Part shown: positions 17,671-26,008 of the stretch, piece by piece
How positions within the stretch are numbered: position 1 is the stretch's first letter
How the letters are laid out: each line of letters begins with the position of its first letter
Assembly: GCF_014334015.1 (NCBI RefSeq)
Contig: NZ_CP060488.1
Location: 62,001-126,000, forward strand
Direction: 5' to 3'
Source: Bacteroides sp. M10
Lineage (GTDB): Bacteria; Bacteroidota; Bacteroidia; Bacteroidales; Bacteroidaceae
DNA: 64,000 nt
Translations under genes and position numbers: made by a program
Notes under the pieces: model-generated
What the model was told of the DNA's origin: nothing
Seen by the model: only the letters and a program-made list of their open reading frames with translations
Databases searched by the model: none

Positions 17671-17713
17671 GGGAACGTTTGCAGATTTTGGGAACGTTCC
17701 CGCAATCGTTTGC
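17671..17713. promoter_or_regulatory. Cluster of three LacI-type operator-like palindromes
   Basis: Three 12-base sites with a central CG: GGGAACGTTTGC (17671-17682), GGGAACGTTCCC (17690-17701, a perfect palindrome) and GCAATCGTTTGC (17702-17713, one mismatch). Their centres are 19 and 12 bases apart. They resemble AACGTT-centred LacI-family operators and lie between the LacI gene and the dehydrogenase it probably controls. Confidence 0.65.
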
Positions 17714-17758
17714 AGGTAAAACGTCCTCAAAAAACAGCTTTTTATTATTCACCAAACT

Positions 17759-17766
17759 TATCTTTG
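17759..17766 (+). promoter_or_regulatory. -7 box for the dehydrogenase/transporter pair
   Basis: TATCTTTG matches TAnnTTTG, with an expected start near 17774 and the ATG at 17807. No good TTTG is seen at -33, as would fit a regulated promoter. Confidence 0.45.
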
Positions 17767-17806
17767 CTTCATTAACAATAATATAGAATTAAAAAATAAA
17801 GAAAAC

Positions 17807-19246
17807 ATGAAAACACAAGTACTTTCTTACAATTACAACCGCGAACATATCAAACCAGGTATCTTACATATTGGTGTCGGTAACTTCCATCGTGCCCATG
17901 AAGAATTTTATACTAATTCATTATTAGAAGATCCTACCCAACAGGATTGGGGTATTTGCGGCGCTATGCTATTGCCTGGAGATGAGCGCCTGTACAGAAT
18001 ACTAGAAAAGCAAAAAAAGGAATATACACTAACTATTTGCGGACGAGATGGTAAAGACCAAACTTATCAAATAGGCTCATTAATCGAGTTGATTTGGGGA
18101 ATCGAAAATCCAGCAGCCATTATTAATAAAATTGCCGATAAAAATATCCATATCATTACACTAACTATCACCGAAGGCGGATATAATATAGCGAAAGCTA
18201 CCAATGAATTTATGCTGGATAATGAAAATATCAAATATGACTTAACACACCCACAAAGCCCGAAAACGACCTTTGGCTTTGTAGCCGAAGGGTTACGGAA
18301 AAGAAAAGCTGTCGGGAATGGACCTATCACAATTTTATCTTGTGACAACTTACAACATAATGGTAACACCGCACGCAAAGCATTTCTCTCCTTTTTCCAA
18401 GCCCAAGATCCAGAACTAGCAGAATGGGCAACAGTAAATATCACTTTTCCTAACAGTATGGTAGATCGTATAACCCCCTCGACCCAACCTGAAGACATTA
18501 TCCGGCTGAACACCCAAAATGGGACTCAAGACGGAGCACCTGTATATTGCGAAGACTTCATTCAATGGGTAGTAGAGGATAAATTTATCGCCGGTCGTCC
18601 TGCATGGGAAAAGGTCGGCGTAGAATTTACGCAGGATGTGACTACCTATGAAAATATGAAGCTCAGCCTATTGAATGCCTCCCATACCTTACTTTCATAT
18701 CCTGCTTTCCTGAGCGGATATCGTAAAGTAGACGTCGCCATATCCGATGAACGAATTAAAAAGTTCGTACGTGGCTTCATGGATATTGATATTACTCCGT
18801 ATGTTCCTGCACCGGGAAACATGGATCTGGATTTGTACAAACAAACTTTAATAGAACGTTTCGGTAATCATACCGTTAGCGACCAAGTAGCGCGTTTATG
18901 TTTTGACGGTGCATCCAAATTTCCCGTATATATCATGCCAAATCTGATCCAGATGATCCGTGACCGCGCAAATCTTACTCGCCAAGCGTATCTTTTTGCT
19001 GCTTATCGTCATTACTTGAAATATAAGACTGATGATAACGGAACTAGATTTGAGATTGCAGAGCCATGGCTGACAGCAACAGATGACATCCTTATAGCCA
19101 GTAATTCCCCAATAGATTTCCTCTCACTATCACCTTTCCAAAGTACAGAACTGAAAGCTGCCGACGAATTTGTTGAATTATATCTGCAAATGGTGAATGC
19201 AATCAAAGAAAAAGGAACAATGTCAACATTGGAAAGTATATTATAA
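17807..19246 (+). CDS. Mannitol dehydrogenase-family NAD(P)-dependent oxidoreductase
   Basis: A 479-residue long-chain polyol dehydrogenase. The N-terminal cofactor site carries GVGNFHRAHEEF, and the C-terminal catalytic motif K-x4-N-x2-H is intact (Lys 285, Asn 290, His 293). Family members convert mannitol to fructose, arabinitol to xylulose, or fructuronate/tagaturonate to the sugar acid alcohols; the exact substrate cannot be read from sequence. It is followed at 27 bases by a sugar MFS transporter and controlled from a divergent LacI gene, which suggests a small polyol or sugar-acid uptake and oxidation module. Confidence 0.9.
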   Translation: MKTQVLSYNYNREHIKPGILHIGVGNFHRAHEEFYTNSLLEDPTQQDWGICGAMLLPGDERLYRILEKQKKEYTLTICGRDGKDQTYQIGSLIELIWGIENPAAIINKIADKNIHIITLTITEGGYNIAKATNEFMLDNENIKYDLTHPQSPKTTFGFVAEGLRKRKAVGNGPITILSCDNLQHNGNTARKAFLSFFQAQDPELAEWATVNITFPNSMVDRITPSTQPEDIIRLNTQNGTQDGAPVYCEDFIQWVVEDKFIAGRPAWEKVGVEFTQDVTTYENMKLSLLNASHTLLSYPAFLSGYRKVDVAISDERIKKFVRGFMDIDITPYVPAPGNMDLDLYKQTLIERFGNHTVSDQVARLCFDGASKFPVYIMPNLIQMIRDRANLTRQAYLFAAYRHYLKYKTDDNGTRFEIAEPWLTATDDILIASNSPIDFLSLSPFQSTELKAADEFVELYLQMVNAIKEKGTMSTLESIL

Positions 19247-19273
19247 CAAAACTCTTTTTTGTACCCTAATATT

Positions 19274-20599
19274 ATGAATACACAAAAAAATAACAGTCTC
19301 GGTCCATTCATTGTCCTGACTTTCATATATTTCATAGTAGGTTTCCTAACAACTGTGAACGGGCAGTTTCAAGGTCCTTTAAAAATTGCGTTTCTTTCGC
19401 ATGCAGATGAATTGAGAAATACATTAACAACTTTTATATCTTTCTTTTTCTTCCTCGGATATTTACTGAATAGTTCATTAGGAGGAAAATGGATAAACGT
19501 GCACGGTTACAAGAAAACATTACTACGCGCACTGTCAATCATGGTTATCGGTCTATTAATGTATTCTCTCTCGTCCTGGCTTGTAGTACACTACGGAGAT
19601 GCTCGCATGCTAATTTTTAAAGACCAAGTTCCTTATGGCTACTTTATTTTTCTATTGGGCTCCTATTTAATGGGAACATCAGCGGCCTTACTACAAGTTG
19701 TAATCAACCCTTATATTGCCGCCTATGAACTGCCAAATACGCAGCCGGTACAGCGTATCAATATCGTATGTGCTATCAATTCGTTTGGTACTACGATCGC
19801 TCCTTTTTTTGTTACAGGAATTATCTTTGCCGGTGTTACGCTTGAAAGTGTTACGGCCGACCAATTAATGTTTCCCTTTTTAATGATCACCTTATGTATC
19901 ATTATCACTACATTAATCACCTCCCGACTAAACCTGCCTGATATTCAAGGAACCAGAGTTGACAATAACAATAAGCCCAAACACAGTATTTGGTCTTATC
20001 AACATTTAAGTTTAGGAGTCATCGCCCTATTTTTTTATGTAGGGGCAGAAGTATCAATTGGAGTAAATATCAATTTGCATGCAATGGAACTAATAGAAAA
20101 TGGGCACAGTTTTTTTTGCTTTGGAAAAAGTCATATAGTAGTCTGGGGGTTAGATCTAGGTATCCCCGCATTACTCGCCACTCTCTATTGGGGAGGTTTG
20201 ATGGTAGGAAGGCTTATATTTAGTTTTTTCAACAATGTTTCTCCACGCATATTACTCACTGTAACCACCATTATTGCTACAATACTTATATTGGTGGCTA
20301 TTCTTACCAACAATTTATGGATATTGGTATCTGTAGGACTATGCCATTCTGTAATGTGGGGTTGCATATTCACTTTAGCTATTAAAGGATTGCAGCAATA
20401 CACTTCCAAAGCTTCCGGCATTCTTATGATGGGAGTATTCGGCGGTGCCATATTCCCTGTACTTCAAGGCATCCTTGCCGACACATGGGGAAGCTGGCAA
20501 TGGACATGGATAATTGCACTTATATGTGAACTAGTTATGCTATATTATGCCATTTCCGGATCACATATTAAAAACTTACCCAAAGTATTGCAATCGTAA
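19274..20599 (+). CDS. MFS sugar transporter, FucP/GluP-like
   Basis: A 441-residue inner-membrane protein with about twelve helices. Features of the fucose/glucose permease branch are visible: FQGPLKIAFLS in helix 1, LGYLLNSSLGGKWINVHGYK in the helix 2-3 loop, and QVVINPYIAAYE, the conserved NP motif. It probably imports the substrate of the dehydrogenase encoded just upstream by proton symport. The ATG at 19274 is preferred over the upstream TTG at 19259. Confidence 0.88.
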   Translation: MNTQKNNSLGPFIVLTFIYFIVGFLTTVNGQFQGPLKIAFLSHADELRNTLTTFISFFFFLGYLLNSSLGGKWINVHGYKKTLLRALSIMVIGLLMYSLSSWLVVHYGDARMLIFKDQVPYGYFIFLLGSYLMGTSAALLQVVINPYIAAYELPNTQPVQRINIVCAINSFGTTIAPFFVTGIIFAGVTLESVTADQLMFPFLMITLCIIITTLITSRLNLPDIQGTRVDNNNKPKHSIWSYQHLSLGVIALFFYVGAEVSIGVNINLHAMELIENGHSFFCFGKSHIVVWGLDLGIPALLATLYWGGLMVGRLIFSFFNNVSPRILLTVTTIIATILILVAILTNNLWILVSVGLCHSVMWGCIFTLAIKGLQQYTSKASGILMMGVFGGAIFPVLQGILADTWGSWQWTWIIALICELVMLYYAISGSHIKNLPKVLQS

Positions 20600-20740
20600 C
20601 ATTTCTACTGTTTCTTCACATAGAAAGATTATATTTGATATTTTTTCACAGTTTTTTTATACGCAATTCTTTAAGAATACATAAATTGCGACACTATTTA
20701 ATATTTCATATGAATATTATATCTGTATAAATTCGCTCAA

Positions 20741-20763
20741 CATAGTTCTATCCAAGAACTATG
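20741..20763 (+). repeat. Small inverted repeat in the leader of the ECF sigma gene
   Basis: CATAGTTCT and AGAACTATG form a 9-base stem with a 5-base loop, about 60 bases before the sigma factor ATG. It could be a leader hairpin or a protein-binding site. A further short palindrome TTCATATGAA lies at 20705-20714. Confidence 0.35.
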
Positions 20764-20822
20764 ATACCTAAAAAACAGACAATCAACAATCCTATTTGTT
20801 TATTAACATATTATCCAAAGTG

Positions 20823-21413
20823 ATGCATTGTGAAACTATAGAAAAACAAAGAAAAATATTATTATCTGTTCGGAATGGCTCCGAGAAAGCCTATCAAGAA
20901 CTTTATGAGCAATGGGTATCTCGGCTATATGGGTTCGTGTTTCAATACCTAAAGTCGAAAGATGCAACCGATGATGTTGTTCAGGAAACTTTTTTACGTA
21001 TATGGTCTAATCGTGCTAATCTTAATCCAAACGTTTCGTTTAAATCATACTTATTTACGATTGCATATCATTTTCTACTAAAAGAAATGCGCCGTCAGTT
21101 AAATAACCCCTTGATGGAAGATTACGTTGAATATCTTAATCGGTCGTCTACAGAAACAGTTGAAGCTGAATCATTGATGTGCTATGACCAATTTGTAAAT
21201 GCATTAGAAAGAGGAAAACAACACCTATCTCCTCGTCAACGTATCATATTCGAAATGAATAAAGAATATGGTATGTCAATTTCTGAAATTTCTGAAAAAT
21301 TGTCGATAACTAACCAAGTCGTGAGAAATCAATTATGTATGGCTCTAAAAATTCTCCGTGTAGAATTGCGTCAATATTATCCTCTTCTTCTTCTCTTCCT
21401 GAAAGATATTTGA
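20823..21413 (+). CDS. ECF RNA polymerase sigma-70 factor of PUL 1
   Basis: A 196-residue sigma factor. Region 2 (LYGFVFQYLKSKDATDDVVQ) and region 4 (LSPRQRIIFEMNKEYGMSISE, a helix-turn-helix) are both present, and no extra domain is seen. The next gene is a FecR anti-sigma factor, and then a SusC with an STN domain follows, which is the known arrangement for signal-controlled sigma factors at PULs. It probably directs transcription of PUL 1. I prefer the ATG at 20823; a TTG at 20796 would add nine residues. Confidence 0.9.
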   Translation: MHCETIEKQRKILLSVRNGSEKAYQELYEQWVSRLYGFVFQYLKSKDATDDVVQETFLRIWSNRANLNPNVSFKSYLFTIAYHFLLKEMRRQLNNPLMEDYVEYLNRSSTETVEAESLMCYDQFVNALERGKQHLSPRQRIIFEMNKEYGMSISEISEKLSITNQVVRNQLCMALKILRVELRQYYPLLLLFLKDI

Positions 21414-21436
21414 AAGTTCTCTTGTTTATGTGTTTT

Positions 21437-21498
21437 ATAACATAATATTTTTGATGTTACATTTAGCTTACTTGTGGATATAACATATAAAATGTTAT
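21437..21498 (+). promoter_or_regulatory. Repeated ATAACAT/ATGTTAT inverted motif between sigma and FecR genes
   Basis: ATAACAT (21437-21443) is followed by ATGTTAC (21454-21460), and again ATAACAT (21480-21486) by ATGTTAT (21492-21498). Two similar inverted pairs lie just before the FecR ATG at 21503. They may be binding sites or RNA hairpins; the assignment is weak. Confidence 0.35.
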
Positions 21499-21502
21499 AA
21501 AT

Positions 21503-22498
21503 ATGCACATAGTAAATAAAGCAAAAGACTTATTAAAGAAGTTTCAGTCCGGTAATCTTTCACTATCGGATTTTAAAGAATTGGTATCAACTGTTAACGA
21601 CTCGTCTGACCAAGAGTTAGAGGACGTTTTTTTCGAAGAATGGAATAAATTTGATACATATCCTTCTTTATCTCAAGAAAAGATTGACTCCTTGTACTGT
21701 CACCTACATAAAAAGATGAAGATCTCACCTTTTTACAAAATAACACGGCACTGGGGACAAATTGCAGCCTCAATTCTTTTTCTTTTCGCAAGTGGATTAA
21801 CCATACTGTACTACATACAACACCAAGAGTTGCAAACATTGGCTGAACAAGATGTAATAGTACGTTCAGGAGATTCCGGCACTTCTCAAGTGACTCTTCC
21901 TGATGGTACATTGGTTCGTCTAAATGCAAACTCATCCCTTACATATCAACAAAATTTCGGACAGAATAATCGCAAGGTGAAATTATCGGGTGAAGGATAT
22001 TTTGAAGTTAAGAAAAACACAGAGAAAAAGTTTATTGTCAATACCGGATATATAGATGTCACAGTTTTAGGAACAAAGTTCAATCTTTATGCCTATGAGG
22101 ATAAGGATATTATAGAGATGGCTTTGGTAGAAGGACATGTTAATGTATCTACATCGCAGCCTCCCTATCAGACTATTTGCGTTAAACCCAATGAAAAAGT
22201 TACTTATAACAAATATGATAATAAACTTAATATAGAAAAGACCACTACTAAAATAGAAACAGCTTGGTTGAACAAAGAATTAGTATTCCGGGAAGAAAAA
22301 TTGGAGAATGTATTCCAATGTTTATCAAGGAAATTTCGTGTGAAATTCTCAATAGATAGTTCAGTATCCGTAGATGATGTATACACTGGTGCATTCGATG
22401 ATGAGAAAATCGAAGATATATTGGAAGTATTGAAAATACATTATGGATTCAATTACACAGTTAAGGATGGAAAGATAAATATTCGAATGAACAAATAA
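21503..22498 (+). CDS. FecR-family anti-sigma factor
   Basis: A 331-residue protein. The cytosolic N-terminus (about 1-80) binds the sigma factor in this family. One helix (about 87-107, IAASILFLFASGLTILYYI) crosses the inner membrane. The periplasmic FecR domain carries TLPDGTLVRLNANSSLTY and GEGYFEV, with VTVLGTKFNLYAY, typical of Bacteroidota FecR proteins. A C-terminal STN-like DUF4974 domain (about 262-331: LENVFQCLSRKFRVKF) follows. It should hold the ECF sigma inactive until SusC signals. Confidence 0.93.
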   Translation: MHIVNKAKDLLKKFQSGNLSLSDFKELVSTVNDSSDQELEDVFFEEWNKFDTYPSLSQEKIDSLYCHLHKKMKISPFYKITRHWGQIAASILFLFASGLTILYYIQHQELQTLAEQDVIVRSGDSGTSQVTLPDGTLVRLNANSSLTYQQNFGQNNRKVKLSGEGYFEVKKNTEKKFIVNTGYIDVTVLGTKFNLYAYEDKDIIEMALVEGHVNVSTSQPPYQTICVKPNEKVTYNKYDNKLNIEKTTTKIETAWLNKELVFREEKLENVFQCLSRKFRVKFSIDSSVSVDDVYTGAFDDEKIEDILEVLKIHYGFNYTVKDGKINIRMNK

Positions 22499-22548
22499 TT
22501 ATTAATCTTAAAATGAAATGATATGAAAACATGAATGAAAAACAAAAA

Positions 22549-22580
22549 AACTTCGGATAATTTGCCCATTATCCGAAGTT
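22549..22580 (-). terminator. Minus-strand terminator in the susC leader (possible antisense RNA end)
   Basis: A perfect 13-base stem (AACTTCGGATAAT 22549-22561 and its complement 22568-22580, 6-base loop) is followed on the minus strand by seven T, from the seven plus-strand A at 22544-22550. On the plus strand the stem is followed by AGGAATGAG with no T run. It can therefore terminate a transcript running opposite to susC, as expected for a cis-antisense RNA. A weak minus-strand -7-like box TATCTTTC (22700 to 22693) lies upstream. Confidence 0.6.
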
Positions 22581-22657
22581 AGGAATGAGTCTTGTATGAG
22601 TTTCCGCTCATACCAACTCTTAATAAAAAAGAAAATAAACCAAATAGTTGTGTATTT

Positions 22658-25600
22658 ATGAAAAATAAAAAACAATTAATCAGTTTAGTGCAGAAAGATA
22701 ATAAAAATACAATCAAGTTGTATTCCTTATTGTTATTTTTTTGTTTCTTAACATTCACAAGTGCTAATGCACAGACAGGAAAAGTCAGTATTAATTTAAA
22801 AAATGCATCAGTAAAAGAGTTATTTAATGCAATTGAATCCCAAACACCCTATCGTTTCTCATACCGTAGCGTAGAAGTAGAGAATAAAAAAGGGGTCACC
22901 ATTTCTGTAAAGAATGCTAAACTTAAGGATCTGCTTATTCAAGAACTACCTAAACATCACCTCTCTCATATAGTACAAGGTAACAAAATAATTGTGACCC
23001 CTGCTACAGATAACCAGTCCTCTGACAAGTCTAATAAAGTAACAGGGAAAGTGGTTGATACAAATGGCGAGCCTATAGTTGGCGCTACCATCAAGGAACA
23101 GGGAACAACGAACGGTACAATTACGGATATGGATGGTAACTTTAGTTTTGTGGTTTCTCCCAACACAATGATTGAAATCTCCTATATAGGATATCAAGAG
23201 CAACGGATAAAAACTATCTTTGGAAAAAGTATGTTCATTACCTTAAAAGAAGATACAGAACTTCTTGATGAAGTGGTTGTAGTTGGCTATGGAATACAAA
23301 AAAAGGTAAATCTGACAGGAGCCGTTTCCGTAGTAGATGCCAAAACAATTCAGAATCGTCCGATTACAAATGCAACCCAAGCATTACAAGGTGCACAAGG
23401 AGTTTATGTAAACTCTGCAGCCGGTGCTCAGCCTGGAAACGACGCAGCTACTATTCGTATCCGTGGTATGGGAACATTTTCCAGTGCAGGTAATGATCCA
23501 TTATTTCTAATTGACGGAGTTCCTGGAACATTGACCGATGTGAATCCAAGCGATATTGCCAGTATTTCCGTATTGAAAGATGCGGCCTCGGCTTCTATTT
23601 ATGGTTCGCGCGCAGCAAATGGAGTGGTATTGGTGACAACTAAAAAAGCGGAAGCCGGAAAATTTTCTGTTTCATATAACAACTCTTTCGGATTACAGCA
23701 AATCACTTATCTGCCAGATGCCGTATGGGATCCGATCCTTTATATGAAAGGTTTTGATAAAGCTTACGAGAATGAAGGAAGAGCTCCTCTTTATGCAGAT
23801 ATCATAGAAGAATATAAAGAAGGAATGAAAGTAGATCCTTATACCTATCCGGCAACAGATTGGTTCGACCTTTACTTTCGTGATGCTTTTATGCAAGAAC
23901 ATAATATACGTATCTCCGGTGGCAATGACCATATACAAACTGGTTTATCTGTCGGATACTTAGACCAAGAAGGGGTTGTTAATTTTACAGACGCTAAAAA
24001 AGTTTCTATTAATTTCAATAGCACTATTAAATACGGTCAATTCAAAGCAGGAATCAATGTGTCGGCTAATTATAGAAATTACAATGAGCCGCATACTGGA
24101 ATCTCCGATTACATGCAATTGGGAATGCGTGCTCTACCAGTAATGACTCCTTATCTGGCTGATGGCAGTTATGGCCGTAGTTGGGTGGTAACTCCCGGAC
24201 AGAATACATTCAACAACTTGCTGTCTTGCAAGGATGGAGAGAATAATTACAAACAGACTCGTATTGTCGGTAGTGCATTCGCCGAGTATATTTTCCCTTA
24301 TGATATCAAATACAACATTACATTGGGAGTCAGAAAAGTAGATTTAACTAGAAGATACTTCCAACCAACAACCTACACTTACAATCCAAAGACATTGGAA
24401 CCGCAAAAAATGATTGCAAATACAACAGCAATGAATGCAGCGAATGACGATATCAATCCATCAATAAGCCAGACCGTCAATTGGAATCGTAGTTTTAACG
24501 GTAAACATAACATTGCTGCCTTGTTGGGTATGAACTACGAAGAATTCAATACGTGGTCATTCAGCGCAAAAGGACAAAACGGATATCTGGATAATGAACT
24601 GACAGAAGTAGGACTGGCTACAACATTTCTTAAGCCAACCAGTTCAAGCAGTAAAGTTCGGTTACTTTCCTATTTCGGCAGAATAAATTATGATTACGCA
24701 GATCGCTATCTCTTTGAGGCAAATCTCCGCTACGATGGTTCTTCCCGTTTTGCAAAAGGACATCGTTGGGGACTTTTCCCATCATTCTCTGCCGGATGGC
24801 GTATCGATCAAGAAACTTTCATGGAAAACACTCAAAATTGGTTATCAAACTTGAAGTTGAGAGTATCATGGGGGCAATTAGGAAATCAATCTATTGGCTT
24901 ATTCCAATACACTCCAGTTATGAGTTCTGGTGTAAATTATATATTTGGGAATACACCTGCAACAGGATATGCAATGACCCAAGCTGTCGACCCGGAAATT
25001 TCTTGGGAAACAACAACTATTACCAACTTAGCATTGGACTTCGGAATTTTCAATAACTCACTGAGCGGTTCGATTGAATTCTTCAAAAAAAGGACAAAAG
25101 ACATTCTCCGCTCTGTTAACCAACCATCACAGGTAGGAAATCTAACTGGAGCCATGCGTAATATCGGCACAGTAGATAATACCGGTTTAGAAGCCAATTT
25201 GGCTTATCGCAATAATATAGAAGCCTTCAACTATCATGTATTTGGTAACGTGACTTATGTTAAAAATGAAGTTGTACACATTGGTGGTGACGATATGATT
25301 AATGGCAAAAGAATTACGAGAGAAGGATATCCAATTGACGCTTATTATCTTTATATCTGTGACGGGATTTTCCAATCAGAAGATGAAGTAAAACACCATG
25401 CTTACCAAAGTGCTAACACACATGCCGGTGACTTAATTTTCAGGGATGTATCCGGCCCTGAAGGAGTACCTGACGGACAAATTACAGAAGATGATCGTGT
25501 AGTAACAGGCAGTTCTGTACCAGATTTCACCTATTCGTTTGGCTTAAATCTAGATTATAAAGGAATAGGACTGAATGTATTTTTTCAAGGAGTATCAGGA

Positions 25601-26005
25601 ATTAGCACTTACCCTACTCATAATTTGGTGTACCCCTATGCTAATGGAGCAGGTGTTACCTACGAATGGCTGAAAAGAGCATGGACACCTGAAAATACCG
25701 GTGGTGGATTCCCCCGTTTACTGACTACTAACAGTCAACATGATAATTATACAAAATCCAGCACATTTTGGTTAAGAGATGCCTCCTATTTACGTTTAAA
25801 AAACATTCAACTAAGTTATGATTTTCCCAAAAAATGGATCGCTCCATTAAAAATTGCATCGTTAAAAGTATTTGTGAATGCAGAAAATCTCTTGACATTC
25901 TCGGACTTTGACATATTTGATCCGGAAAGATCGTTAACCTCAGACTATATATGGTCATATCCTTCTGTAAAATCATTTACAGGTGGAATCAATGTTACAT
26001 TCTAA
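22658..26005 (+). CDS. SusC/RagA-family TonB-dependent outer-membrane transporter with STN domain
   Basis: About 1115 residues from the ATG at 22658; a TTG 22 codons upstream is rejected because a good signal peptide (LLFFCFLTFTSANAQ) starts from the ATG. Domains in order: STN (about residues 40-110, VSINLKNASVKELFNAIE), carboxypeptidase-D regulatory-like (about 125-200, GKVVDTNGEPIVGATI), plug (about 205-340) with LLDEVVVVGYG and SISVLKDAASASIYGSRAAN, and the 22-strand barrel. The STN domain marks it as a signalling transporter that can pass glycan binding to FecR. SusD follows at 3 bases. Confidence 0.95.
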   Translation: MKNKKQLISLVQKDNKNTIKLYSLLLFFCFLTFTSANAQTGKVSINLKNASVKELFNAIESQTPYRFSYRSVEVENKKGVTISVKNAKLKDLLIQELPKHHLSHIVQGNKIIVTPATDNQSSDKSNKVTGKVVDTNGEPIVGATIKEQGTTNGTITDMDGNFSFVVSPNTMIEISYIGYQEQRIKTIFGKSMFITLKEDTELLDEVVVVGYGIQKKVNLTGAVSVVDAKTIQNRPITNATQALQGAQGVYVNSAAGAQPGNDAATIRIRGMGTFSSAGNDPLFLIDGVPGTLTDVNPSDIASISVLKDAASASIYGSRAANGVVLVTTKKAEAGKFSVSYNNSFGLQQITYLPDAVWDPILYMKGFDKAYENEGRAPLYADIIEEYKEGMKVDPYTYPATDWFDLYFRDAFMQEHNIRISGGNDHIQTGLSVGYLDQEGVVNFTDAKKVSINFNSTIKYGQFKAGINVSANYRNYNEPHTGISDYMQLGMRALPVMTPYLADGSYGRSWVVTPGQNTFNNLLSCKDGENNYKQTRIVGSAFAEYIFPYDIKYNITLGVRKVDLTRRYFQPTTYTYNPKTLEPQKMIANTTAMNAANDDINPSISQTVNWNRSFNGKHNIAALLGMNYEEFNTWSFSAKGQNGYLDNELTEVGLATTFLKPTSSSSKVRLLSYFGRINYDYADRYLFEANLRYDGSSRFAKGHRWGLFPSFSAGWRIDQETFMENTQNWLSNLKLRVSWGQLGNQSIGLFQYTPVMSSGVNYIFGNTPATGYAMTQAVDPEISWETTTITNLALDFGIFNNSLSGSIEFFKKRTKDILRSVNQPSQVGNLTGAMRNIGTVDNTGLEANLAYRNNIEAFNYHVFGNVTYVKNEVVHIGGDDMINGKRITREGYPIDAYYLYICDGIFQSEDEVKHHAYQSANTHAGDLIFRDVSGPEGVPDGQITEDDRVVTGSSVPDFTYSFGLNLDYKGIGLNVFFQGVSGISTYPTHNLVYPYANGAGVTYEWLKRAWTPENTGGGFPRLLTTNSQHDNYTKSSTFWLRDASYLRLKNIQLSYDFPKKWIAPLKIASLKVFVNAENLLTFSDFDIFDPERSLTSDYIWSYPSVKSFTGGINVTF

Positions 26006-26008
26006 ATT

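Noticed and set aside
19259..19274. TTG start for the MFS transporter
   Set aside because: The ATG at 19274 begins the normal N-terminus and lies at a better distance from the upstream gene; the same reasoning was applied to susC (22658), the sulfatase (27531), the SpoIIM gene (14834) and yraN (46773).
22501..22660. Hairpin as a FecR terminator on the plus strand
   Set aside because: The plus-strand side lacks a T run after the stem, so it fits the opposite direction better.
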